Below the pieces are notes generated by a model. The model saw only the letters and a list, made by a program, of their open reading frames with translations, was not told the origin of the DNA and did no database searches. 64,000 bases of DNA, from assembly GCA_964030785.1 (NCBI GenBank), contig OZ034971.1, positions 14,211,679 through 14,275,678 on the forward strand. The letters run 5' to 3'. The position numbers were made by a program, and so were the translations under genes. Shown one piece after another: positions 12,284 to 25,046 of the stretch. Numbering within the stretch: the first letter of the stretch is position 1; the number at the start of each line of letters is the position of its first letter. This stretch comes from Siderastrea siderea (taxonomy: Eukaryota > Cnidaria > Anthozoa > Scleractinia > Rhizangiidae).

Positions 12284-14542
12284 ATGGCGAGGAGTCCAAT
12301 TACAACTGCAAGTGACAGTGACGTCACATCAGCTGCTGCGGATACGCTGGATTTTGATGACTTCACTTTAAGAGGTGGGGTGAAACATGTTTGTTATTTT
12401 CCAAAGGAAGTTAATAGTGTAGGGAGATAACAAATGTTCGCTCGTAACTGTCAATAAATACTGTTAATTCCTTGTCAGCTCATTAGGAAAAAGCCCAATT
12501 ACAATACAATCGTCTCCGATCGTTGATTTTGTGTTTATTACTTATAAAGTAAACTTAACATTTTGAGGTTTTTCTACATTTGAATAAATTTCTTTTCTAA
12601 GACTGAAAGAAGCTGATTTTTAAGGACCCTTATAACTACCGTAATTAACTATGACGATAGGAGTTAAAGGTAAGTATTATTATTTTCCTGTCAGTGAGTA
12701 TTTGGGACTCCAATCGGCTATTGTCAGAAAAAAATGACCGAAGAAAAAGGGTCAAGTTTCGTCCAGTTGGTACTTTATTTTAAAAGACCGTTCTAACGTC
12801 ACTTATTAACTACGACGCTACATATAAGTTAGAGTTTTATGTTTAATGTCATGTTATTTCAGCAATAGCAGAGGTCTACAAGAATGAAGGTAATGATCAC
12901 TACAAAAAGAAAGATTTTAGCTACGCCATTTACTTCTACACGGAAGGAATTAAAGTGAACTGCAAGGACGAAGAATTGAACGCCAAACTCTACAGCAACA
13001 GGGCGACAGCACACTTTTATTTGGGTGAGAAGTTTTGCGATTTTCTATGGCTTTTCAAGGTAAGACAAATCTCAGGTTGAAGTTACTTATGCCATCATCA
13101 ACCCAGTACTGACTTTCCTTTTCATTTCTCTTCTTGTATTTGTCACAGGAAACTACAAAGATTCACTGAGTGATACAAAAGATGCCACTGGCTTACAACC
13201 ATGTTATGTCAGTGCGATTGTGAGAGGTGAGATTTCTGTTACTTAGTGACACATTGAATCTTTTGCTTATAACTTGTCTCCTTATACGGCTGAAAAAAAT
13301 AAAACTGACACTTTTCACGCAGTCAGTCACTAGAGACTGGGCTTTTTTCGTAACTCTTTAAGCCATACAGCTAGAAACAAATACACAAGAATTAAAAAAA
13401 AATCTGTTATAAGTCAAATTCCATCTTTACAAGGGTAAGGTGAACCCTTTTATCAAATAAATCTGTCGTTTGAGTCATATATTTTTGTACAGACGTATCT
13501 CTAAACGAGCAAAAGACATCATTTCTGGTGATAACACCACAGTCATTGCTATTAGTCCTTGGTAGTAGTTATTCTCATGTGGAACTTAAGACCGATAAGG
13601 AATCGACGAGATAACTGATTTACAACATTCCGGGCAAACCCAGCTTGATCCAAGTTCAGAACTTCTTCCGCATAGATATCTTATTTTACAAATAGAGTCA
13701 TGCAGCTAAATTTCTGCAGGATGCCTTTATTAACAAGAGACAAAAATGATGATGAACTTACATTATTTTATCTTATTAGGAGCAAGTGCATGTTTTGAGC
13801 TGAATCAGCTTGAGGAAGCCATCACCTGGTGTGATAAAGGATTAGCAGTATCCTTCACTATAGATTTCTGCTTTTGTGTCAACTTTGAAAACCAGGAACT
13901 ATTATGCTGTTTACACCTGGACTCTCTGTCATGAACCCTGTTCGTGACAGGTGATTTAGGTTCGGTTCAGGCGCCGTACTTCACATGAGCCAAACTGAAT
14001 TCGCCGTAGTGAAATGCTGTTGTAATTGCACAACACTTTATTTGGGACTATAATAGCAATATTCAGTGTTTGGAATTCAAGCTACAGTGTATGTCACTCG
14101 CATGTTTTATACATTACTGGTCACACTACAAGGTTTCAACCATTCACTGGTGTTATATTCAGAAATATATTAACATAAATTATGCATTTGATTCGGCTCA
14201 TGTGAAGTTCGGCGTCTGAATCAAAGCTGGTCCACAGCCGTTATTCTCGGCTGAGCTGATCCGAATTCAATCAGCCGCTTCGAACTGATTCAGACGCGTA
14301 CTCACGAACTAAATTCATGTGCTCATTACTTACTTGGGTGCAATCATTTTACTTAATTGGGTGCAAAGAGCACAGCGTCAGACATCAGGTCTTGTACAAA
14401 TGCCCTCCATTATTGCCGGTTTCACGACCATCGATAAGGTGCTCCGGCCGGGTAACACCTAGGGGTCCTTGGTAGAGTGAGCTACCTGATTCTTCAAAAT
14501 CCTGATCCTAGAGTATTTCAGACAACATCAAACCAAGGGGAA

Positions 14543-14578
<36 letters not shown>

Positions 14579-17500
14579 GAGGTGAAACAGAAACAGTTCA
14601 ATTTATCAACGTAACAGAGTTGATAAGGTAAATTGGCCATCGTACAGAAATTGAAAGCTGACGTTTCGAGCTTTAGCCCTTCGTCAGAGCGAATCAAGGA
14701 ATTGTGAGTTTGGTTTATATGGAGAATGGTGGAGCTACGCTACTGAAAAAAACATGGCGTCGTAAAAAACAAGACTAAATTAGTTGAATTAAATGCGTTC
14801 GTTGATACCGTGGGGATTGACTGTGACGCTTTGAAAAATGCATTTTTGTTTTAGATTTTTTTACGAAAGAAGATAGCAGGTCAGAAGTCCAAGAGATGTA
14901 TGGTCGCTGGTAGCATTAACTGGGTGATCTGATTAACGACGTGTTCAAAGAGCTTTTGTTTTAGGCACAAAAAAATTAAGCGTGATAACGAAGTGCTCGT
15001 AAGGCGGATTCCACTGTATTACATTGTCATAAAGCGCTTCGGCATTCCTCAGGCCACTTAAGGCATCATTAGCGCCTTATTTGCATAAAATCTGCTAATT
15101 AATTATGACGCTGCGGACATTTGACGGAAGCTGTCAAACTTGGTAGCCATTTAAAGCTTGATGGCCTCAGTTTTAGGTTTTAGTATCGAACGTTCGTGTC
15201 ACGTTAAAAAAAATTTTAGAGTAAAATGGGGGGTACGAAAATATAATAGAATGAAATCTGTTTGAAGCGTCCCCATATTAAGGATACAAAACAGTGGTTT
15301 CGTTTATTTTTGCAGTTACAAATAAACTTATACATTTTCTGAAACCTTGATAAGCAAAGCAGATCTCATATTTTGCGCCACTTTTGCTTAAAGGAAACCT
15401 CCACTGTTATTACAAATTGACCTTAAATTGTTGGAAATAAAGTCTAAATTCCAATTTTTTTTTAACAAGGGGCAAGAAAGTTTTAGAGTGAAAAAAAGTC
15501 GATATGAATATCGCCTATTTTCGCTTTTAAATTTCCCGCGCGCTGCATTTTGAATTTTATGACATCAAATGGTTGCCCATTTGTTTCAAACAAAAGAGAG
15601 TTGCTTCTTAACAATAGCGGCAACCGTTTGACGTCATAGAAATTCAAAATAGCGGAGGGCAGGAAATTTAAAAGCGAAAATAGGCCATATTCATTTCCAA
15701 TATTTTGCACACGAAAACTTTCTTTTCACTTTTTAAAAAAGAATCGGAATTTAGACTGTGTTTCCAACAATTTAACGTCAATTTGTTATGACAGTGGAGG
15801 TTCCCTTTAAATCTCCTTGGAATGAAGACTACACCTTATTGTTTTGAGAGAAGACGTTTTACGCGGGACGTTTACTTGCTGACGCTTTAACCCCGACACT
15901 GATCATTTCCGGCGGAATTTAAATATACAGATATTGAACCAAACAATAGTGTCTCAGATTTCGATTTTAACGCATCTGTATTTTTTATAATTTTTTTAAG
16001 ATTAGAATGGTAGTTGCGACATGGTAGTTTGCGACATATCTGGAAAGAAAAGGCCATGTCTCAAATCTAAAGCGAAAACAAACCTTGTGAGTCACAATTA
16101 TTAAATTCAGTATATCTGCAAGATCCCTGCCAATTTTCACGTAATCGGTGGCATACTTAGCGAGAATACAGTCACCAAAATTCGCTTGTATGCTCAAAAT
16201 TGAATTTACACAATGGTGTTTCCGATTCACGACATTGATCCAATCACATGCAACCAGCTTATTAGAGATATCATCCATTGTCGACGGGATGTGGGTGTCA
16301 AGTACAACAAGCAGACACGTGCTGCAAAAAAACTACTAATCATCGATCTACTTCTGCGCCTAAACTGTGAGATTTATTTTTTCTGTATCGCTGACCTCGA
16401 TGGAGGAAGCTTCAACTTGTGGACTGAATTGTTGTAGCAGAGACAGAAAAGGGGGAAGAAAGAAAACGAAGTTAGTTTTTCGATGCGTGTAAGTTCAAGC
16501 TGTTGAAATGCCTCCAAGTCGTTTCTTTATTTGAGGCTTCAAAATGGCAGTGGGCATTTTCAGGATTAATAAAATAGACAAATAAAGAATTTTCGCTCTA
16601 TTTAACCCACACGTACGCAAAGTTACCACATTAATCCGCATTGTTCTACCACAATAAACGGACGGTTGTCATTACAAACATGCGGCCGCTTCCTTTATCC
16701 CTTTTGAACAAAACGCATGACCACTATCTGAAGCTCTGCAGTCAATTCTATGTTCTTTTTGTGGCTCTTCTTTAGTATTTCTTCTTGAACTAGCCCCTTC
16801 TTTTACCATTTATTCTGGACAAATTGATCGAAGAAGGAACCCTTGTCGCATACTCCGGCCCGATTGAAACTTGATCAATGATTTACGACACGTTTCATTT
16901 TCCTTTTTCCTGAGGGATTCCCAATCGATTTTGTTTTGGATAATAAATTTAACAGTTGAATAACAAAACAGTTAAAAAAATCAACTTCAAAGACGCTAAC
17001 CTGGTGGAGAGTACTGCAATTTCGCAAGTTTGCAAAAACAGTTCAAACATCAAGTGCAACCTCGTTAATAAGCTGACCAAAAATGTTTGACTTCGTCTGT
17101 TATCAATCTTATACTTTCTTATACTTTCTGCGGTTAAGTCTCTTGAACTAAATAAGATTTTAACTTAAACCTTTTTCCATTCGATAGCTCTTTATTTCCT
17201 TTAGTACTATGAATTTTTGTCAAAATCGAGAAAAATTCGATTTTTTTTCTTCTGTGTATCCTCAAGGTAGGAATCCTGCAATTGACGAAAATAGGTCACA
17301 TGACTTGAATGTAAATTATAGATACCACCATACAAAGCTAATTCATTATAAGGTCTTATGATGTGAAAGAATGACACCCAAAAAGATTTAATTCTGTGTC
17401 ATAATAATGTACCTCAGTTTACTCTGAAGATTTAACAGTTAATAATCCTTTACTGGTCACGTGACGCAAAAGACTGGTAATTAAAGTCAAAGCTGAGTTA

Positions 17501-18410
17501 AGCTCATCAAGTCTTAAACAATTGGCTAATTCCAGAGTTTTACGGCAAATTCCCGCAATGTTGGGATTTTTAGAGAGATTTTATGCAAATTAGACTCAAC
17601 CATACCACAAGTGGCCTGAGTTTGAGACCACGAGAGAAATGCCGATTGCGAATGCTTTTACGTTTCTTTCGAGTTCCCGAATGTTCGCTGTGTTTTATTA
17701 CATAATAAAGCATGGATTTGTCTTCTTTATTTTTTAAATAATTTTTACTTTTGACTTTTGAAAATGGGGAATTTTAAGAATTCAAGAATTCTAAGTTCAT
17801 TGAATGAAAAGAGGTATGCTTGCATGCGGAGAACTGACAGGTAAGTGTGCAAACTAGCATAATTATAATACTTGTTGAAAGCAAAAATTAGGAAGCCGTT
17901 AATCCTCTCTCGGAGAGCGAACCTTTGCCCCAAATATCAAATGAGGACATATTCATAAAAAAAGCATTTGTAATTTAAGATACTTTGATTGAACTTCAGT
18001 CCTATAACTGAAGCTTTGGCTACCTGTGATCGCTGGTGGCATTAAAGGGCTGATCGGCTTAATGACGTGTTCAAATAAGAAAATGACTCAGTGTTCCACT
18101 GAATTATTTTGGCATAAAAAACTTTTCAAAGGCATTTGAGAACAGGAGGAAAATGCTAGTGGAGAATGCTTTCTGCGTTTCTCTCTTCTTCTAAAATGTT
18201 CGACGTGTTTTATGAAAATATAATGCGTGGTTTTGCCTTTTCTATATGTTAGATAGTTTTTGCACTTGACGTGTTATGAAACTTGACTTTTGCAAGATTG
18301 ACAAGGGTAATAAGAAGTTGTTGGAACTAAGAAGCAGGTCTACCAAAGAACAAAACAAGCTGCATGATACAGTCACAAAGAAAGCCAAGGATCAGGAAGA
18401 ACCTCAAACG
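12284..18410 (+). CDS. TPR-CHAT gene, exons 1-5 (TTC4-like TPR N-terminus)
   Basis: Five exons can be chained in phase with GT-AG borders: 12284-12374, 12863-13024, 13149-13226, 13780-13847 and 18297-18410. Exon 1 starts MARSPIT and is acidic and serine-rich. Exons 2-4 encode tetratricopeptide repeats with the features of the TTC4/HOP-type TPR clamp (KNEGNDHYKKKDF, LYSNRATAHFYLG, WCDKGLAI across the last junction). Exon 5 encodes a lysine-rich linker helix. The reading frame then continues, by my inference, into the long exon at 18946. TPR arrays bind partner proteins, so this half is probably an adaptor or sensor region. The borders come from sequence signals and phase only; no transcript was seen. 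Intron 4 is unusually long (4.4 kb). A near-identical exon 1 recurs at 63371. Confidence 0.75.
13848..18296 (+). other. Intron 4 of the TPR-CHAT gene
   Basis: About 4.4 kb without a supported coding exon. It contains a dispersed repeat around 14655-14690 (gctgacgtttcgagctttag), a MITE at 15392-15806 and otherwise unremarkable AT-rich sequence. The small reading frames between 15,980 and 16,440 overlap on opposite strands and show no domain. Confidence 0.5.
15392..15806. repeat. MITE with TTAA flanks
   Basis: The ends AGGAAACCTCCACTG and the inverse CAGTGGAGGTTCCCT lie between TTAA at 15388-15391 and TTAA at 15807-15810. The arms remain similar for about 50 bp. A TTAA duplication is the hallmark of piggyBac-type mobilisation, which is inferred here. 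Confidence 0.75.
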
Positions 18411-18945
18411 GTACGAGTGACACGTTTACAAACAACTCAATAAGTGATGGTCAAAAATAGACAAATTACGTCACTAACCGGTGAGAAATAGAAGGAGTTT
18501 GCTTGGATCATCATGTAATGGATATATTTTCATTCGAAATGACTCAGAGTTTCCTGATTTTACTGGTTAGCTGAAAGTTGAGGTATCGGTCGCAGATGGA
18601 ATAATTTTGTTGTCACAAAAACTGCGAACAGTTGCACGGAAACAAAAGCTAAATATACACGCTAAAATATGCAGTTTTTTCTTTCGTTAAATCCGTATGC
18701 TCTTTCTTTCGCCACCAACGTTTAATCGGAGGCAAACTTCATCAAGCATCAACTTTGTGGAGAAGAAGAAAAACTATGCGGAAGTAGCCTAGATAATAGC
18801 TGATTTCAATACTTCGTTGAAAAACGCATGATGAGGAAAAAAGTTTTGCCATTGCAATTCATTAAACCGAAGAATCAGCAAAATAAAGAAGAGAACGAGC
18901 AGTAAAAATATGTGATAAAAAGCTAGTTACCTTTATGTCCGACAG

Positions 18946-21900
18946 ATAAATTACATCTCTCAACACAAAACTGCCTCGGACGTAAAGAAGAGCACTGTCA
19001 AGATGGACACCTCTGAAAATCATAGAAATATCATCAGAGATTTCAAAAAGATCATAGACCACCTTCAAGAAGAGGGAGACAGGTGGACAGAAGGAAAGGC
19101 GTACGGTAATCTTGGCAACATGTATCACAGACTCGGAGATTTCAAGAAAGCCATAGACTACCATGAACGCCGCCTAAAAATTGCAAAACAAGTGGGAGAG
19201 AGGTCAGGAGAAGAACAGGGGTATGGTAATCTTGGCAACACTTATTTCAGTATCGGAGATTTCAAGAAAGCCATAGACTACTATGAAAGTTGTTTAAAAA
19301 TTGTAAAAGAAGTGGGAGACAGGTTGGGAGAAGGAATGACGTATGGTAATCTTGGCAACGCTTATTTCAGTCTCGGAGATTTCAAGAAAGCCATAGACTA
19401 CCATGAACGTCATCTAAAAATTGCAAAAGAAGTGGGAGACAGGTCAGGAGAGGGAAGGGCTTATGGTAATCTTGGCAACGCTTATCGCAGACTCGGAGAT
19501 TTCAAGAAGGCCATAGACTACCATGAACGTCACCTAAAAATTGCAAAAGAAGTGGGAGACAGGTCAGGAGAAGGAAAGGCGTACGGTAATCTTGGCAACA
19601 TGTATCACAGACTCGGAGATTTCAAGAAAGCCATAGACTACCATGAACGTTACCTAAAAATTGCAAAAGAAGTGGGAGACAGGTCAGGAGAAGGACTAAC
19701 GTATGGTGGTCTTGGCAACACTTATTCCAGTATCGGAGATTTCAAGAAAGCCATAGACTACCATGAACGTCACTTAAAATTGCAAAAGAAGTGGGAGACA
19801 GGTCAGGAGAAGGAAAGACATATGGTAATCTTGGCAACGCTTATTTTCATCTCGGAGATTTCAAGAAAGCCATAGACTACCATGAACGTCACTTAAAAAT
19901 TGCAAAAGAAGCAGGAGAAAGGTCAGGAGAAGGAAACGCATATGGTCGTCTTGGCAACGCTTACGACAGTCTTGGAGATTTCAAGAAAGCAATAGACTAC
20001 CATGAACGTCACCTAAAAATTGCAAAAGAAGTGGGTGACAGGTCAGGAGAAGGAATGACGTATGGTAATCTTGGCAACGCTTATTTCAGTATCGGAGATT
20101 TCAAGAAAGCCATAGACTACCATGAAAGTTGCTTAAAAATTGCAAAAGAAGTGGGAGACAGGTCAGGAGAAGGAAAGGCGTATGGTAATCTTGGCAACGC
20201 TTATTTCAGTATCGGAGATGTCAAGAAAGCCATAGACTACCATGAACGTTACCTAAAAATTGCAAAAGAAGTGGGAGACAGGTCAGGAGAAGGACTAACG
20301 TATGGTGGTCTTGGCAACACTTATTCCAGTATCGGAGATTTCAAGAAAGCCATAGACTACCATGAACGTCACTTAAAATTGCAAAAGAAGTGGGAGACAG
20401 GTCAGGAGAAGGAAAGACATATGGTAATCTTGGCAACGCTTATTTTCATCTCGGAGATTTCAAGAAAGCCATAGACTACCGTGAACGTCACTTAAAAATT
20501 GCAAAAGAAGCAGGAGAAAGGTCAGGAGAAGGAAACGCATATGGTCGTCTTGGCAACGCTTACGACAGTCTTGGAGATTTCAAGAAAGCAATAGACTACC
20601 ATGAACGTCACCTAAAAATTGCAAAAGAAGTGGGTGACAGGTCAGGAGAAGGAATGACGTATGGTAATCTTGGCAACGCTTATTTCAGTATCGGAGATTT
20701 CAAGAAAGCCATAGACTACTATGAAAGTTGCTTAAAAATTGCAAAAGAAGTGGGAGACAGGTCAGGAGAAGGAAAGGCGTATGGTAATCTTGGCAACGCT
20801 TATTTCAGTATCGGAGATGTCAAGAAAGCCATAGACTACCATGAACGTAACCTAAAAATTGCAAAAGAAGTGGGAGACAGGTCAGGAGAAGGAAAGGCAT
20901 ATGGTAGTCTTGACAACGCTTATGACAGTCTCAGAGATTTCAAGAAAGCCATAGACTACCGTGAACGTCACTTAAAAATTGCAAAAGAAGCGGGAGAAAG
21001 GTCAGGAGTGGGAAAGGCGTACGGTAATCTTGGCATCACGTATCACAGACTCGGAGATTTCAAGAAAGCCATAGACTACCATGAACGTGACCTAAAAATT
21101 GCAAAAGAAGTGGGAGACAGGTCAGGAGAAGGAAAAACGTATGGTCGTCTTGGCAACGCTTACAGCAGTCTTGGAGATTTCAAGAAAGCCATCCACCACT
21201 TCGAACTAAACCTCAAAATTGCAAAAGAAGTAGGGGATGACGTTGACATTGCTGGTTCGTTTCATAACCTTGGTACTTGCTTTGAATTTCTGCGCTCTTT
21301 AGACCAGGCTCTCGATTGTTATCGTCACAGTGTAGCAAAGTTCAATGACATTAGGTGTCGTCTTGGGTTTGATGATAAGCTTAAAATAAGCTTGCGCAAT
21401 ACGCAACAGGTGGCGTACGTGCGTTTATGGCGTTTGTTGGTAAAACAAGGCAAGGTTTTAGAGGGGTTGTTTTCTGCTGAAGAAGCACGTGCACAGGCTC
21501 TGAAGGATCTCATGGAGTTCAAGTATTCCCGTGTAAAAGACCAAGCAGGGTCAGGAACAGGAATCGCTACTATACATGACACATTAAGTTATCTTCCGTC
21601 AAATACAGTTTTCATAGCGATTGAAAAGCACGAATTAATTTTCTGGGCTTTCCAGAAAGGAAATGGTGTTCAGTTAAGACGAAAACAGATCAGCAGTGAT
21701 GGTGAAGCCTACACTCTTTTAGAGTGTTTAATGCAGGTTACACGCCAGGAAATTGGTTCGAGAAATGGTATTGAATGCGAAGATCGTTCCTTGGATATGG
21801 CAAGAGAAGGAAACGTTATATATAAGAGATCCCCTTCAGATGAGAGAAAAGATCAGTCCGCAATATTTAACAAAGATGCATTAAGTACATGGTACGACGC

Positions 21901-22100
21901 CATCATAAAACCTCTCCAAGACTTGTTGCTTGACAGTGAACTGGTATTCGTCCCCGAAGGTCCAGTGTGTCTGGCTCCCTATGCTGCTTTCATGGACTCG
22001 AACTCAAAGTACCTTTGTGAGTCGTTCAGAATCCGAGTGATTCCCTCCCTGACCAGTTTAAAGTTGATCGCGGAGTGTCCAGCCGATACCACAGTAACAA
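18946..22100 (+). pseudogene. TPR-CHAT gene, long exon: TPR array with frameshifts, and start of CHAT
   Basis: A candidate acceptor (gacag at 18941-18945) opens a frame that continues through the ATG at 19003. From about 19063 to 21230 there are about 18 near-identical 40-residue (120-bp) TPR units of kinesin-light-chain type, with the core AYGNLGNAYFSLGDFKKAID and a trailing YHERHLKIAKEVGDRSGEG. After the last units comes a helical linker and the first part of the CHAT domain (from about 21580, with LVFVPEGPVCLAPYAAF). The frame shifts by one base at about 19778 and again at about 20377, both inside the same A-run (ttaaaattgc where other units have ttaaaaattgc), and a third time near 22085-22100. 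So the copy is a pseudogene, or the assembly carries homopolymer errors. The two identical A-run losses are 599 bp apart, so one was probably copied from the other by duplication of five units. Confidence 0.8.
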
Positions 22101-22369
22101 TGGAGCGCTTCTCGTGGGTGATCCGTGGGTACAAGATGTTACTTATCAAGGGGTAAGGTTACAGCAACTGCCATTCGCCAGAAAGGAAGTACAAATGATT
22201 GGACAAATACTTCACACTGTGCCCCTCATTGGAACAGAGGCAACCAAGGATGAAGTGTTGAAACAAATCTCATCAGTTGCCTTGGTACACATTGCAGCAC
22301 ATGGGCGGATGGAAACAGGAGAAATTGCCTTGGCACCAAACCCAGCACCTGCATCTGGGGTACCTAGCG
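22075..22369 (+). pseudogene. CHAT protease domain, first half with the catalytic-type His
   Basis: In a frame shifted relative to the TPR array, this segment has GALLVGDPWV, LPFARKEV and then VHIAAHGRME, the block that carries the presumed catalytic histidine of CHAT (caspase HetF-associated with TPRs) peptidases. CHAT is a caspase/separase-related cysteine protease fold, typically paired with TPRs in one polypeptide. The segment is cut at 22369 by a LINE insertion. The rest of the domain continues after the duplicated target at 23671. Confidence 0.85.
22353..22369. repeat. Target-site duplication of the LINE insertion, left copy
   Basis: The 17 bases atctggggtacctagcg recur exactly at 23671-23687, at either end of the LINE. 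The first base is ambiguous with the poly(A) tail. Confidence 0.95.
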
Positions 22370-23449
22370 TGGAAAATAATACCAGATAATACAACTGCGC
22401 ATCTAGGAGGCTTCTCTTTCCTTCTTCAGTGCAACTACAAAGCCAAGGATCTCGATGTGAAAAATGTACCGCTTTTTTACGAAAGAGTGCTTAAATATTG
22501 GGAGGAGGTTACATGCTTGGCGGGCAAGGCTGATCTTAATCCAAACGAAACATTCATCTGGAACAACAGACACATTAAAATCAACAATAAAACTCTATTT
22601 TTTCCAGCGTGGTACCACAAAGGAATCTACAAAATTAAAGATCTAATAAGTGATAACGGTAAATTTCTCCCTTTTGACGTTTTTTGTCGTACGTTTGATG
22701 TTAAAGCTTGTTTTACAACATACTACGGTCTATGTAATTCAATCCGTCAAAATTGGAATGCTATCTTCAAAGAATCCCATGGCGTTTTAGAATTAATTTC
22801 AAATTGGCGTACTAACAACTCGAACTTAACCACTGCAGATCTGCTGAGTGTTATCGCAGATAATAAATTTGTGCCTCCTTCAGCAGAGCAAAAAATTCTT
22901 AATTCAGGTGTATCTAAAGATAACTTATCAAAAGTATATCTTCTACCATGGAGTATAACAAAGGAAATTAAATTGTGCATGTTTCAGTTTAAAATTATTC
23001 ATAACGCAGTGTTCACAAAGGACAAGCTTTTCAAAGCAAATATTTTACAGGATGACAAATGTTTTCACTGCAAAGACAAAGTAGAAACACTTTTGCATTT
23101 GCTTGTCCACTGTCCGCATACAGTGGCTTTTTGGGATCATTTTCGGGAATGGTGGCGCAAAAATACCCATATTGTACTGAACCTTACACCTACTATGGTG
23201 TTATATGGTGTGATAGATAACTCAAGGTTCTGCACGCTACTCAATTTGGCCCTGTTAGTTGCCAAGTTCTACATATACCGATGCAGTCTAGACGATACAC
23301 CTCTATACTTCCCTGTGTTTGAAACAGAATTACGTGAAAAAGCAAGGATTGAGAAAGATATTGCTACGAGAAATGGTAATCTAAAGCATTTCAAGATTAA
23401 ATGGGAACCTCTGATCCGCAGCAAATTTATTGGAGATGTCGATATTTGA
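22370..23449 (+). CDS. LINE ORF2 C-terminal fragment (zf-RVT region)
   Basis: The open frame encodes only the region downstream of the reverse transcriptase core: a block with WYHKGIYKIKDLI, then MFQFKIIHN, then a Cys/His cluster (DDKCFHC-KDKVETLLHLLVHCP) that fits the reverse-transcriptase zinc-binding domain seen in plant- and animal-type non-LTR elements. The catalytic YADD region is absent, so the fragment cannot encode an active reverse transcriptase. Related decayed pieces lie at 2490-2934 and 8259-8489, so the family has been active in this genome. The exact clade cannot be assigned without the missing RT core. Confidence 0.85.
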   Translation, partial: WKIIPDNTTAHLGGFSFLLQCNYKAKDLDVKNVPLFYERVLKYWEEVTCLAGKADLNPNETFIWNNRHIKINNKTLFFPAWYHKGIYKIKDLISDNGKFLPFDVFCRTFDVKACFTTYYGLCNSIRQNWNAIFKESHGVLELISNWRTNNSNLTTADLLSVIADNKFVPPSAEQKILNSGVSKDNLSKVYLLPWSITKEIKLCMFQFKIIHNAVFTKDKLFKANILQDDKCFHCKDKVETLLHLLVHCPHTVAFWDHFREWWRKNTHIVLNLTPTMVLYGVIDNSRFCTLLNLALLVAKFYIYRCSLDDTPLYFPVFETELREKARIEKDIATRNGNLKHFKIKWEPLIRSKFIGDVDI

Positions 23450-23670
23450 GAGACCTTTTGACCCGCTTTGCAATTTATATAGTTATTTATTTGGATGTTT
23501 TTATTTGTCTATCTCTTTTTTTTTATTTAATGTAATTGCTTTATACGTCGTTGATTTTTTATCTACTGGTTCTTTTTGTTAATATGTGTATAGTACTCTT
23601 GTAATTGCTTATCTATTATATTGTAACCTTTTTTGTGTTCTTTAATAAATTACATTAAAAAAAAAAAAAA
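22370..23670 (+). mobile_element. 5'-truncated LINE with poly(A), inserted in the CHAT domain
   Basis: A 1.3-kb insertion carries the 3' end of a non-LTR retrotransposon ORF2, a 3' UTR with AATAAA at 23644-23649 and a poly(A) tail at 23657-23670, between perfect 17-bp target duplications. The coding part (to the stop at 23449) has no frameshift or stop over about 360 codons, so the insertion is recent. Truncation at the 5' end, the tail and a target duplication of 10-20 bp are typical of target-primed reverse transcription. Confidence 0.95.
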
Positions 23671-24058
23671 ATCTGGGGTACCTAGCGAGGAAGACTTCCT
23701 TTTAACAATGACAGACGTGTTAAGTGCTCAGATAAGAGCAAGACTAGTTGTGTTGAGTTGCTGTCATAGTGCTCGTGGGGAAATGAAGGCTGAGGGTGTG
23801 GTTGGCATATCAAGGGCATTTTTGGGTGCCGGTGCTCGGTCTGTTTTGGTGTCACTGTGGGCGATTGATGATGAAGCCACTTTGGAGTTCATGAAAGTTT
23901 TCTACCTTTACCTGAAGAAAGGAAAAAGTGTCAGCGAATCTCTGAACCAAGCCATGAAATGCATGAGAGAATCTGACCAGTTTAGTGCAGTGAAGTACTG
24001 GGCTCCGTTTGTACTTATTGGTGATGACGTCACCCTGGAGTTTGGTGAACACAAATAA
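23671..24058 (+). pseudogene. CHAT protease domain, second half with the catalytic-type Cys
   Basis: After the second target duplication the host frame resumes with EEDFLLTM and continues to [12 protein letters not shown], the block with the presumed catalytic cysteine, then [19 protein letters not shown], a hallmark of CHAT domains, and ends with [11 protein letters not shown] just before the stop at 24056-24058. The insertion therefore separates the catalytic His and Cys, so this allele cannot make an intact protease. A polyadenylation signal AATAAA lies at 24738-24743, preceded by about 680 bases of probable 3' UTR. Confidence 0.9.
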
Positions 24059-25040
24059 TAGGTTTGCACTGTAAGTAGATCCATATCAGGTGTTGAAACG
24101 TTATATTGAAGTCCATGGCCCGGATATTCAAAGCAGGCTTAGGCTGAGGCAGGTTTAGAATCAACTGATTCATTTAAAGAGTACGGATTGTGATGTTTTG
24201 GTCTTCATTTTGATTTTGATACTTTCAAGACGTATCTTCAAATTTGCGCTTGGAATACTATTAAAGGGGAAAGAAAAAATCTTCAGAAACTGTTACTCCT
24301 GGGTTAGCGTCAATCAACTTCTGAACAACCCGCCCCAGAAATTTGACTCCTCGTGCACGTGTAATTATCTCGTATTATAGAAATCAGCGAAATCAATCTT
24401 TAGATAAGAACTGATAAGGGTAAGAACGCGTTGTGAAATTAGTTGCATAAATTAGTTTGTATTGTATAAATACGACTTACAGTGCCAATGGCGAAATTAT
24501 TGCAAAGCAAGTAGCTGTCTAAGACGAGTTACAATTTGATACGTATCATGCAGCTTGTGTAGCAATGTGTTCCGAGGCAAGTCATGTATCCATCTTTTGA
24601 GTTACATTAAGTGCATTATTTTGAGACCCTGCGCCGGCGTTGTTTAGCGCTCTTTAATTCAAATTCTTTGCACTTAAGATTTTAGAATGAGCGGCATTGT
24701 TTTGTATTTAGCGTATTTCGTTGTTTTTTTTTTATTAAATAAAATGCTTGACTTCACTTGCCTTATTTTCTACCTTTGTGTTATTTTAAGCTAACAAATG
24801 TGAGACAAATAAAGCTATCTGATGGGAATCAGATTAGCAGGCTGAAGGTCTGAAGTTTGTACTTTGAAATTAATGAAAAAACTTTATCGTGTTATTTTTA
24901 CATTGCAACGTCGCCTTTCAGTGTTAGAGAACATGAAGCGGCGTATGTTATAACTGCAAGAACTTTTCAAGTGGTGTTGAAACTTGCTATTTTTTCTTCA
25001 TTCTGTTAGCTACAAAACAAGGAACTGTGGTTCAGTGAAG
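24059..25040 (+). other. 3' UTR and intergenic DNA between the CHAT gene and the Polinton
   Basis: No coding feature. Contains the AATAAA at 24738 and AT-rich sequence up to the Polinton target duplication at 25041. Confidence 0.5.
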
Positions 25041-25046
25041 AAGCAT
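25041..25046. repeat. Polinton target-site duplication, left copy (AAGCAT)
   Basis: AAGCAT lies immediately outside the left TIR and again at 45028-45033 outside the right TIR; a preceding G is also shared. A 6-bp duplication is the length known for Polinton integrases. Confidence 0.8.

Noticed and set aside
15980..16440. Candidate exons in intron 4
   Set aside because: Overlapping frames on both strands with no domain, no matching splice phase and no repeat elsewhere.
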